This document shows positions 45,380 through 55,014 of a stretch of DNA of 64,000 bases, piece by piece. Positions within the stretch are counted from its first letter, which is position 1. Each line of letters starts with the position of its first letter. Origin of the DNA: Patella vulgata (lineage: Eukaryota; Mollusca; Gastropoda; Patellidae). A program made the position numbers and the translations under genes. The stretch lies in contig NC_065887.2 of NCBI RefSeq assembly GCF_932274485.2, forward strand, positions 15,162,001-15,226,000, in the 5' to 3' direction. The notes beneath the pieces were generated by a model. That model searched no databases, was not told the origin of the DNA, and was given only the letters and a program-made list of their open reading frames with translations.

Positions 45380-45945
45380 TTGATTGTTTCGATGATTGGG
45401 CGAGTATTGTATATATATATAATTATTGTATTTAACGTAGCATTATGGAAGGTTGGATAAAGAGCTGACAGTTCAAATTCTGAGCCGAGAAATACTAATT
45501 TCAATAACTCTGTAGCCTCGATTGTTATTGTTACCGTTGTTACGATAATAAATAAAGTCCCGATTATCCAATTTAACGGTTAATCATCAACGGCCGTGGA
45601 TTCAAATCTAATGAAAATCAGATGGCATCGAAAGTTGATTATGGTCTTGTCTAGCTACGAGAACGAAGCTAAAAACGTTGAGATATACTGATGTGTTTGT
45701 TTTTAGCTACGATTGGATGCCTTTAGTTCCAAGTGGCAAACTCAATTTCTTTATTAATGCATGTAACATCTTTAAAATAGATAAGTTTATGATATTATGA
45801 TTAATTAAACTTACAGAGGCCAATGTAGTGGCACAACTGTCGCCTAACTCCAAATATTCGCGTTTAAATTAATGAAGCGTTGTTTTTGCCTGACATTTCA
45901 CCGCCATCGAAATCCATTCATAGTTACTGTGCTTTCGATTGTCCT
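45380..45945. other. Intergenic, nothing recognised
   Basis: No gene or repeat was recognised. This is presumably spacer between RBM48 and the downstream promoter. Confidence 0.3.
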
Positions 45946-45949
45946 TTTG

Positions 45950-46077
45950 ATTGGCTGTTATAAAAGCCTTATATTTAGCCCCGCCTTCATGATGACAGCG
46001 TATCGTTTAAAAAAATGGCGGTCTTAGTAACGGCTTAACGCCTCGATTTTAAAAACGACGATTTGTACCCGTTTCAG
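45950..46077 (+). promoter_or_regulatory. Putative promoter and 5' non-coding exon
   Basis: An inverted CCAAT box (attggc at 45950-45955) and a TATA-like ttataaaag (45958-45966) precede a likely start site near 45990. The sequence aaaaatggcggtct at 46011-46024 resembles the YY1 element often found just inside first exons. It also starts an 8-codon upstream frame. A donor tttcag|gtagga at 46077/46078 would end the exon. A good acceptor (attacag) is at 46727. The unit may belong to the signal-peptide gene at 48087. All of this is inference from motifs. Confidence 0.4.
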
Positions 46078-46727
46078 GTAGGATTATATGCTTAATTGTA
46101 GTTGGGTGTTGTAGAAATATTATAAATAACAATAATCAATCGTTGTTTTGATTAAAACTATTGTCAATTTTGTTTTAAAATGCCGGGTGTGAATCGCTCC
46201 CGCGGGTGCAACGTTATAGGTAATGGCCTCATGTCTTATCTCGAAACACGGAGGGTTGAGAGATTAGGGTTTGTTATCTAGGTCTTGTCATGTTAATAAA
46301 TTGATAGTTTACATACATGTAACATTCCAGGCCTAAAGAAAGACCTGTAATAGGCAGATTAGCTCTTGCATAATGTATTTTAATCTCTTTTTTTTGCGGG
46401 AGTTTTAATGCACCTTTGTTAACATATACTTTAATTATGCTACCTTAATTAGTTTAATTTTGTAGGAATAGTGAAGAACCTAACTAAATAACGTAAGTAA
46501 ATATACTAGGCATTTTTTAAAAATGTGTCTGAATGGGCTATCTTGTATATTTTAGTTTGGTTTAAAGTCGAATTCTGCTTGTAAAAACTATCTAAAGATT
46601 TTGTAAACAATGTTAAGCTATGTTTAATGCTGCTATGTTGACAATTCATTTATTAACCGTTCTCAATAGAAACTATTTTGTTAATTGCTTCCTTGAAATC
46701 TGGATATTTTTGTGTATAACATTACAG

Positions 46728-48086
46728 CACCACTTCACATCACTTTAGACACAACTCGAACCTCACAAGAAGAAATACTTTATTACAGCTGTTCTCTGAT
46801 TTATCCACTGTTTTAAATGGTGCTCGGGAATAAAATACTATTAACGAGGTGTCGAGGCAATCCTAAGATGATTTTACGGGGTGGTCACGAGGGAATGATA
46901 AAACTCAAGAAACTAACTTAACAACTACTTAAACACAATTAGCTTCAAATTTAATGTTGATTTTTCACCGACAGACTAACAGGAAAACTGGAATTATGCA
47001 CACGATATTTTATTACGATGTCATTTTGAGCAATTGTTTGACGTGGCTTTTCGTACAATATATCACGAAATTTAAGACCAAGGACATCAGATTTTAAACC
47101 AAGAATTTGGATTTATTTGAAGACTTCAACTAAAATTTATGTGGTCTATTTAACAAAGATGAAAGCAAAAAACATTATTAGATTCGTGATCTCCATTTCA
47201 ATTGCATACATCACTAACATTCGGCATTTATGGCAAGGTTTGGGGAGCTTTTGTGTGGAATTGTTCACCACAGAGTTCAACAAGAAATTGGACTTGCAAA
47301 ACAGAAATAACAAAGCTCGAGAAGCTAAATTCGTGGGGACAGAACCCATGGTTTTCTTGTTACCAAAACCGATGCATCATCGGAATGAATTTTCGGTTTC
47401 CAACAATGGTTGAGCACAGAAACTGGATAAAATGGGGAATTTTCTGTAACCTGTATGATGACTTCTTCCCAAAATTTAAATGGGCATCCATTCAAGAAAT
47501 GTTATAGTTTTTGGCAGGTGCTTGATGATACTATTTCACTATTGGGTATTACAATTTTCCTATGACTCATTATTTAGCCTTTGTAGCTGCAATTCTGGTA
47601 TTTCATTACATAAAGATAGGTTGCCAGTCAATCAATAGATAGTGCATGTTTATTCTTTTGCAGGTAACTGAGCCTGTACAATACACTAATACATGATCAT
47701 GGGTATTTATCAGAAATAATTAATCCCAGCCTTAAGGACTTTAGCAGTTTAGCTGAACCATTGAAATTCAATAGGCTTCTTTGTCTGAAGGGCATTGCAA
47801 ACCAATTAGATGGTGACTTCAGGAACTATGAGCTTACACAAGTGTTTATCATAAATTGTTGAATTACTTCCCAAGCGCTTTCTGGCATTATTGAAATATA
47901 CCATTAGTCATTTTTTTTGACAAAAATTCATAAATAATTATATTGAAATTAATTCCAACATATGGGAATTTACCATCTTTTCAAAGCACACTATGAATTT
48001 TATGCCTTGTGGGGAACCAAAACAATATTACTAAATAGCAGTCTTTGAGTGACAGCTGACAGCAGGGTGCTCGGACACTATTTAAC
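46728..48086 (+). other. Possible 5' UTR exons of the plus-strand gene
   Basis: An acceptor at 46727 and another at 47663 (ttattcttttgcag) could define non-coding exons between the promoter at 45.95 kb and the ATG at 48087. Overlapping frames at 47117-47413 and 47202-47507 have no similarity I recognise. The whole stretch may simply be intergenic. Confidence 0.25.
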
Positions 48087-48269
48087 ATGCGAGAAACTAA
48101 TCATCTTATCTCACATAAAGCACCGGGCGCCACAGTCATTTTTGCCCTGTTGCTAGTGGTCCTATTGCCTAAAATTTCAGAATGTAACAAATCAAGAAGT
48201 CACCCCCTATTTTGGAACCAACACCCTCCAGTATTAAATGTTGACTCAACAAGGCATTACTTTTACTAA
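48087..48269 (+). CDS. Signal-peptide exon, possibly ephrin-like (partial)
   Basis: A 60-codon frame. Residues 16-33 form a strong signal-peptide core (TVIFALLLVVLLPKISEC). The mature start SHPLFWNQHPPVLNVDSTRH resembles the first strand of ephrin receptor-binding domains, where W-N, a hydrophobic pair, then D-x-T-x-H is typical. Ephrin first exons usually encode just the signal peptide and this strand. The true exon end is unclear: gtatta after CCTCCA (about 48228) is a weak donor, and no good GT follows the DSTRH codons. No second ephrin exon was found in the window. It could be the first exon of a gene running off the right edge, a broken remnant, or a chance frame. Confidence 0.35.
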   Translation: MRETNHLISHKAPGATVIFALLLVVLLPKISECNKSRSHPLFWNQHPPVLNVDSTRHYFY

Positions 48270-48274
48270 GATTA

Positions 48275-50590
48275 TTTTTTTTTAAAACTAAGTCAGTGTT
48301 ATTGTAGCAATCATTTATTCAAGTATAGTATTGCTACAAGTTATCATATTTTTTTCATCAAGATGCAAACAAAAAATAAGCTTTCTAAAAAAACTTAATA
48401 AGAAAAGCAAAACACATGGGGAAAAAAATCTTCTTTTCCATAAGACTGCTTTTAAACTAAAAGTAGTAATACATAACCATTAGTGATCAAAGCAAATTCC
48501 GTTAAATTACAAAAATATAAACTTCAAAGATATAACATTTGTTCAAAAGTTGGTTAAACTTTGAAATTAACTATATGAACCATATACAAGAGTTGTTGAA
48601 ATTGAAACTTTGAAATATAACTATGAACTTTAAGCAATTTAAAGAGACTTCAGTGTACATTGATTTCTTTAAATTGCATTTAACTACTTAACTTTCCTTG
48701 GAATTAAAAACATGTACCAAGACCATTTTTTGTACACTCAAATTTGCTTGTCAACACATAATATGAAATTCAAAAGAGTATCAAAACCCTAAAATCTGGG
48801 GGCTTTTTTGTAACATAATGTGTTATAGAGATTTCCGTTATCAAATGGAGAATGTTGACTTATATGGGTTTTATTTTAATAATTATATAAAATTAGTACT
48901 TAGTATTTAACAAGTAAATATATATGTATATATACATACACACCCACATGACACGTGTGCTGCACACCTTGTATCTATATTATCATAACCTTGCTCTGTT
49001 ACGCTTGCACAGTTAATCAAAATAAGAGTGAAAAGGATTTTGTGAATTTTCATAGTTTAGATAAACACCATTTACATCAAAATGTTCACAGATCCCGATG
49101 TTCAATGTCAATGGAACATTTTAAGTAATAACATCTTGAAGACAGATGCAACTCATGTAACGCAAACATCGCATGCCTCTCAATGGATTTCATGAACTGA
49201 ACTTAATATTAAGATTATTCAATTTGAGGGGAGAAATTTTGTTTCTATTTTCGTTTGCCCTATACAATAAAGATTTTAAAAAAAGTAACATGAACAATAA
49301 CATTTCTCATCCACAGAGAAAAATAATTCCAATTTATTAAAACTTGATGAAAAAGATCAAAATAACCCAACTTTAGTAAAATCATTTATAACAAATTATT
49401 CATCATAAACATTTGAAAAATCTGATATGATGAGTAAAAAGATAGCAACACATTGAAATCTGCATCAAAGAACACATTTTAAATATATATATATTGCTCT
49501 TTTGTAATTACTAATATTGTCAATAAACCATACAACACCACAAATTTTCTATAAAGGTATTTACAGTCATTCTTGGAAATCCATTGTATCGTAACCTTTT
49601 TTGCACCTCAGGGTTACCATTTTAATAATTAATGCAGAGAGTTTAAGTGATTTGATCGGCTACTACTGATTTAGTATATTATTGCAGATCAAACAATTTA
49701 AAGTGATTTAATTGGTTGTTGATTGAACAGATGATATCAACCTGGTATAGATGTAATCCCTGGTGACTACCATGCTCTATATAGACACTTCAAATTTTAG
49801 AACTGACTCTTGCTTACTCTGAGGTAGTATAGAAATTAATGTCAATTGGCTGTAAGAATGAATTATTTTTAATGAAGGTTTTCATGCTCATTTTTCAACA
49901 TCAACTTGTTTTTCTAAAATATATTGCTCATAAATTTCTCTACATGCTATAATAAGAAGGCATACTATATATGTATGCATTGTGAATCGGTTCCTCAGTG
50001 ACAGATTTCTGTGCTATCAAGGATAACCATAGGTTTGTGCCGTTGTCAACTTCTCTTTCTGGTTCCTGGACTTCACCAATTCCATATTATCACAGAACTC
50101 TGCAAGATTTTCTGAATTCCACAACATGCCAACACTCTATATACATAAATATACATATACTTTGTGAAATCATCAGTAACAGCTCTGTGCTACTAAACGG
50201 AAAATCAGTGGGTGATCTCGTTGTTAATTTAACTCTCCTCTCGGTTTCTTTTACAACTTTACCAATTATTGGTCACACAGAGTTTATGTAGAGTTTCAGA
50301 ATCAGAATTCCACAACTTGGCAAGAAGTTTTGTGGGTGGTAATTCAACTAACTTTGTACACATGGTAAATACATTTGTCTGTCATGACGAGATGAATCTT
50401 TCTCATGTTCGGTAGATTAACTGCTTCAACAATATCCAAGTTTATAGTTGGGTGCATAGTTATATGTTTATGTCTGTCCATAACTTGGTAACCTGGAATA
50501 ACAAATTATCGAATAATTACTCCAAAGTTTTACATGTTAATAAACAATATAAAGATCAAGAATCATACATTTCTCTTAAAGGGCCACCAA
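48275..50590. other. AT-rich non-coding stretch
   Basis: No recognised gene. A 97-codon plus frame at 49998-50291 has no similarity I can name and reads as a chance ORF. It may be intron if the plus-strand gene continues. Confidence 0.35.
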
Positions 50591-50596
50591 CCGATA

Positions 50597-50905
50597 GGTT
50601 GTAAACTCATTGCTTCTAAGTTAGGTTGTAAACTCATTGCTTCTAAGTTATATTTAAGTCTTGATTGCTCCAGACCAAATTGACAACAACAACATATATT
50701 GGTCTCTACAAAATAACATCAATGATGTACTTGGTAAACTCATTGTTTCTACGTTATATTTAAGTCTTAATTGCTCCAGCCCAAATTGACAACAACAAAT
50801 TGGTCTCAATGAAATAACATCAATGATGTTCATGGTAAAGTCATATTTAGTGTTGATGGCCCCAGCCCAAATTGACTACAGCCATTGGCCTGGACAAAAT
50901 AGCAT
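50597..50905. repeat. Diverged tandem repeat, about 115-125 bp, three units
   Basis: Units share ttggtaaactcattgcttct, ttatatttaagtctt.attg, ctccagcccaaattgacaac and aaaataacatcaatgatg. A 31-base part (gttgtaaactcattgcttct...) is additionally doubled at the start. Confidence 0.8.
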
Positions 50906-51543
50906 CAATTGTTGATCTAGGAACAAATCCTTATTGAAAGGTTGAGGTCATTTTCCCTTTCAATCAATGTCGCTAGAGAATTTAGATTCTGTCAATTTTA
51001 GCAAAATGAATTAAGATGGAGACAAAAATGGTTTTCAACGATCTCAACAATAATATTTTAGGCTGGAACACCTCTTTCCCATTTTTATTGGTTACAAATT
51101 ACACGTATGTAAATCCACCCACCCAAACTATACAAATATTTTCTGTTTGCATTATTTACGACTTTGCTGGGACTCAATATCTGACATCACATTATCATAC
51201 AGATGTTATTATAAGCAACAATTAGCACCAGAATTACCATGCTAACAGGAAATAAAGGTGTAGTGCATCTCATTTAAATCTGTAAATTAAATATGCATTC
51301 GACTGATCAGCCAATGTTTTTCTACATTTCACATTTCAGAATGAGATTTTTTCCTAAGACTTGACTCGGCAAAACTGTTTTGAAAGGAATGAATGTCACA
51401 ACTTTGTACATTCAGAGTTGGTATCTCCTAATCACATACAACCTTAATTCTTGCAAGCTAGGCTTATGATGTTCACAAGTAAATATTCCTTAACCACTTT
51501 GAGTAAACAATCTTCATCCAAAACAAGCCAACAGTGAGGCTGA

Positions 51544-52708
51544 TGTCCCCCGCCGAAATTGCAAAATAAATAGATGACACATATTAATTAATCGCACATT
51601 TATTTTTTTCACTAAGTTTCATCACTCTCTATCAGATAGAATCAAGATTATCTTGTCCCAAACCATCGACAAATGAAATCGATTAGCTCTGCTTAGCTTC
51701 AGCTCGAAATGTTAATTATTGAACTCAGTCAAGACATTCACCTAATGAACATCTACATCAAGTTTAAACATTCACCTAATAGACACCTATGCCAAGTTTG
51801 AACATTCTACCTCAATTAGAAGGAGAGTTATTGTGTTCCAAAGTTTCTACCAATCAAATTGCTTATCACTCTGCTTACCCTCAGCAAAAAATGTTCATTA
51901 TCGAACTTAGTTAAGGTATTCATATAATAAATCTATACACCAAGTTTCATCAATCTCACTTAATTAGAACTAAAGTTATCGTGTCCCAAAGCATCAACCA
52001 ATCAAATTGCTTATCTCTGCTTACCCTAAGCAGAAAATGCTCATCTTCGAACTCCATCAAGGCATTGACCTAATCAACACATACACCAAGTTTGAACATT
52101 CTAGCTCAATTAGGAAGAGAGTTATCGTGCCCCAAAGTATCAACCAATCAAATTGCTTATCTCTGCTTACCCTAAGCGGAAAATGCTCATCTTCGAACTC
52201 CATCAAGGCATTGACCTAATAAACACATACACCAAGTTTGAACATTCTAGCTCAATTAAAAGTTATCGTGTCCCAAAGCATCAACCAATCAAATTGCTTA
52301 TCTCTGCTTACCCTAAGCGGAAAATGCTCATCTTCGAACTCCATCAAGGCATTGACCTAATCAACACATACACCAAGTTTGAACATTCTAGCCCAATTAG
52401 GAAGAGAGTTATCGTGTCCCAAAGCATCAACCAATCAAATTGCTTATCTCTGCTTACCCTAAGCGGAAAATGCTCATCTTCGAACTCCATCAAGGCATTG
52501 ACCTAATAAACACATACACCAAGTTTGAACATTCTAGCTCAATTAGGAAGAGAGTTATTGTGTCCCAAAAAGTGTGACGGACAGACAGACGGACGGACAG
52601 ACAGACGGACAGACAGACGGACGGACAGACGGACAGACAGACGGACAGACAGACAGACGGACGAACCCATTTTAATAGTCCCCTGCTTTCTTCGAAAGGC
52701 GGGGGACA
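51544..52708. mobile_element. Non-autonomous TIR element with internal array
   Basis: Ends are tgtcccccgcc at 51544-51554 and its exact complement ggcgggggaca at 52698-52708. Inside are about six tandem units of 139-149 bases. The clearest are at 52034, 52180, 52321 and 52467, each with ctcatcttcgaactccatca, acaccaagtttgaacattct and caaccaatcaaattgcttat. A (GGACAGAC)n microsatellite (52568-52660) follows, then the right end. No protein frame is supported; the 117-codon frame follows the array. Confidence 0.75.
52568..52660. repeat. (GGACAGAC)n microsatellite
   Basis: A mix of gacggacagac and gacagacgg units, at the right end of the 51.5-52.7 kb element. Confidence 0.92.
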
Positions 52709-53080
52709 AAAAGTGCTAATTGTGTTTTAAAAGTTAAATTCTTTGAAATTAATTGACAGTTAAATTTGAGTGAAATGAGAGCCTTGGTAGAAACTGAACT
52801 GCTTCTTTCATATTTCAAGCTTTTAAAAAGTTCAACCTGTTTAAACGGAACAGAACTACTAATTGGACTGTATTGTTTGCTTTCCTCAATAATGATTATA
52901 TAATCAAGTTTAGTATTTTAAAGTTTTCTGAAATGCTCTGAGACCGATATGCAGAGATTTCTTGGTAGGAAACGACTGGAAAGTTGACCCTTACAAGAAC
53001 CATGAAAAACATTAGGTGAAGTACATGCAAGTCCTATTTAAGTTGTCCAACTATACAATAATGAAGGTAACTATTTATTA

Positions 53081-53299
53081 ACAAAACTATACAGTTATAT
53101 GGGACAACAATCACTGGTTTATTATACACAAGCACGACGTTTCGATAAGTATTCTCTTATCGTTATCATTGTGCTTGATAACGATAAGAGAATACTTATC
53201 GAAACGTGGTGCTTGTGTATAATAAACCAGTGATTGTTGTCCCATATAACTGTATAGTTTTGTTATGTTTCAAATTGCTAAATGCCACTAAAGGATTAT
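53081..53299. mobile_element. Long hairpin element with 13-bp target duplication
   Basis: The 88-base arms at about 53080-53167 and 53177-53264 are complementary except at one position (53136/53208), with a 9-base loop attgtgctt. Direct repeats taactatttatta at 53068-53080 and 53299-53311 flank the hairpin plus about 35 further bases. A 12-13 base duplication suits target-primed retrotransposition. The inner stem-then-gaaac pattern (gataag...cttatc, gaaacg) recalls the hammerhead motifs in terminal repeats of Penelope-like retroelements. That family assignment is inference. Confidence 0.8.
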
Positions 53300-53523
53300 A
53301 ACTATTTATTATTTGAGGAGACAGTTTGATACTGATCCTAACGTCACACAGAACAAGAAGTAATCAGTCTTGAGCTCGAATCTCTATAACGACACCTATA
53401 TATAATCACTCTTAGCATGATTTACAACTCAATAAAACTATTAATGACCAAGCCCTATTAATGTATCCTTTAGGAAACAAAGTTTAACACAATCACTCAA
53501 TGCCAGTAACTTATACATGTCTT

Positions 53524-53765
53524 GGGTGAAGTGTCAAAAGGGTGTATCTCGAGAAATTAGTCAAATACACTTTTTTTGCATTTTTAAACTCTCCCAATTA
53601 ATATGCACATTTCTGTCTAAGCTGTGTATCTCTACACCAATTAGAACTGTTCTGGGTATCATGTGTCCAAATGTTTTATCTTGATTTGTGGTAATTTTGA
53701 AATGCAAAAGGTTCTATTTCTTAATCTTTAGAAATTCTTAGATACACCCTTTTGACACTTCACCC
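53524..53765. mobile_element. Short element with perfect 26-bp TIRs
   Basis: 53524-53549 (gggtgaagtgtcaaaagggt, then gtatct) is the exact reverse complement of 53740-53765. Inner parts also pair (ttttgcattt near 53576 against aaatgcaaaa near 53700). Non-coding and 242 bases long, so MITE-like. No target duplication is certain. Confidence 0.75.
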
Positions 53766-53799
53766 ACCATGTGTATTCTCTTACAGTACATAACAATTG

Positions 53800-54250
53800 T
53801 GTCAAGGTGGCTTAATGTTCCACTTTTCTGCACCTTCCCAGAGAGAGAGAGAGAGAAATGTCCAATTTTATTTCAACAATGGGCTTGGGCGTAGGTGTCT
53901 TCAGCAGTGGGAGGAAACCAGAGGACCCCGAGAAAACCCATGAGGTTGGACAGGCGACCCTACTCCTTGTCACATACACACAGGGAATTGAAACCACCCC
54001 ACTTGACTCAATGACAGACCTTCTGATCCAACGTGCACACATTAACCATTCGTTCCCAGGGCTAATCAAGATGGGCATACATGTATGAGAGAAATTTTGC
54101 CAAGACTGTGGCATTTCATTGAATTCCATCTGTCATACATGTAGGTTCTTTTATGAAGTCAAGGTGTACATGGCTTTCTTCCATTTGACCGACTAGATGC
54201 TGTTCTCTGCTAGGTCCTCTGTCTAGCCCTAGCCCTACTGACAAGGGGAA
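53800..54250 (-). mobile_element. SINE-B interrupted by SINE-A
   Basis: SINE-B in reverse begins aatgttccacttttctgcac (about 53813-53832). It is interrupted at ttcccag by a SINE-A and resumes at 54055 with ttcccagggctaatcaagat, gggcatac, then diverged body text to cctactgacaagggg near 54245. Confidence 0.7.
53837..54054 (-). mobile_element. SINE-A nested in SINE-B
   Basis: Reverse copy: (ga)n tail, an internal deletion joining the tail to the attattg-type block, then gcagtgggaggaaacc, ccgagaaaacccatgaggtt, gacaggcgaccctactcc and tgactcaatgacagacc. The head ends near 54050. A ttcccag duplication flanks it. Confidence 0.8.
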
Positions 54251-54342
54251 AAGAAAGGTCTAATATTAATTAAACTGTGCAGTTGGTCTTATGGTAAACT
54301 AAAGGTTACATGAAGCTATTGTTATCTACTGTACTTATATCA

Positions 54343-54414
54343 AGTTAATAAATAGATTTCATGTTTATAAATAGATTTCATGTTTATAAATAGATTTCAT
54401 GTTTATAAATAGAT
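54343..54414. repeat. 19-bp tandem repeat, about 3.5 units
   Basis: Perfect repeats of ataaatagatttcatgttt. Confidence 0.9.
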
Positions 54415-54689
54415 TATATCGAGTCTTGGCAGTTATCGATTAAGAGTAAAGGACTGGTAGATAACTACATACATAATTATTTCTTGCTTTACATTAAATG
54501 AATTGAATCAAATTTCCAGATTCGAATATGACCCAAGATAATTATAGCCAATATCAAACAGAGAGTATTAACTTCTTGGCAGTGAACATTATTAAAGTAT
54601 TACCGTAAATTTGTTGCGATAAACTTTGGTTGCTTCCGAAAAGTTTTTGTCTTTCAAAGAGAAAGAGAGTAGCAGAAGGATAGAAATAC

Positions 54690-54735
54690 ACTAATTTAAT
54701 AGCTCCCCCACTCTTGCTAAAAGGCAGGGGGCAAA
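54690..54735. mobile_element. Solo right end of the 51.5 kb element family
   Basis: The text taatagctcccccactcttg, then ctaaaaggcagggggcaaa, parallels taatagtcccctgctttctt, then cgaaaggcgggggacaaa at the end of the 51.5-52.7 kb element. Confidence 0.6.
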
Positions 54736-54828
54736 GAATGTCCAATCAGGATTCTAAACAAATATATAACATTCTATTTATTTTCTGGAATCATGAAATC
54801 ACAACCTGTTCTATAACTGAAAATTGTC

Positions 54829-54834
54829 TTTATT
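54829..54834 (-). terminator. Candidate ZC3H10 polyadenylation signal
   Basis: AATAAA on the minus strand, about 180 bases after the stop codon. A second occurs at 54777-54782. Confidence 0.45.
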
Positions 54835-55014
54835 CAATAGCTGGAACATCTAATGTATTTTGTAATAGGGAAAGCTAAAAAAAAAGGGTATTTTTTTCAT
54901 GCATGGTGGCCGTTAGGTCATAAACAATAGATGTATATAAAATAACAACAGTAAGTATAATTTTCAATAGATACTTACTATATATAGTACTATTTACAGG
55001 CTAACAATCAAAGG

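Noticed and set aside
47117-47507. Two overlapping plus-strand frames of about 100 codons
   Set aside because: No similarity, domain or splice logic supports coding. They could be part of a 5' UTR or chance.
49998-50291. 97-codon plus-strand frame with several Cys/Thr
   Set aside because: Checked as a possible second ephrin exon because of the putative first exon at 48.1 kb. It lacks the expected cysteine spacing and ephrin motifs.
52153-52506. 117-codon repeat-containing plus frame
   Set aside because: It follows the 139-149 bp array in the 51.5 kb element. The frame shifts between units, as expected of non-coding repeats.
53812-54129. 105-codon minus-strand frame (also 44712-44897, 24620-24802)
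   Set aside because: Translation of SINE-A (ESTGVVSIPxLYVTRSRVACPTSWVFSG text recurs with each copy), not a gene.
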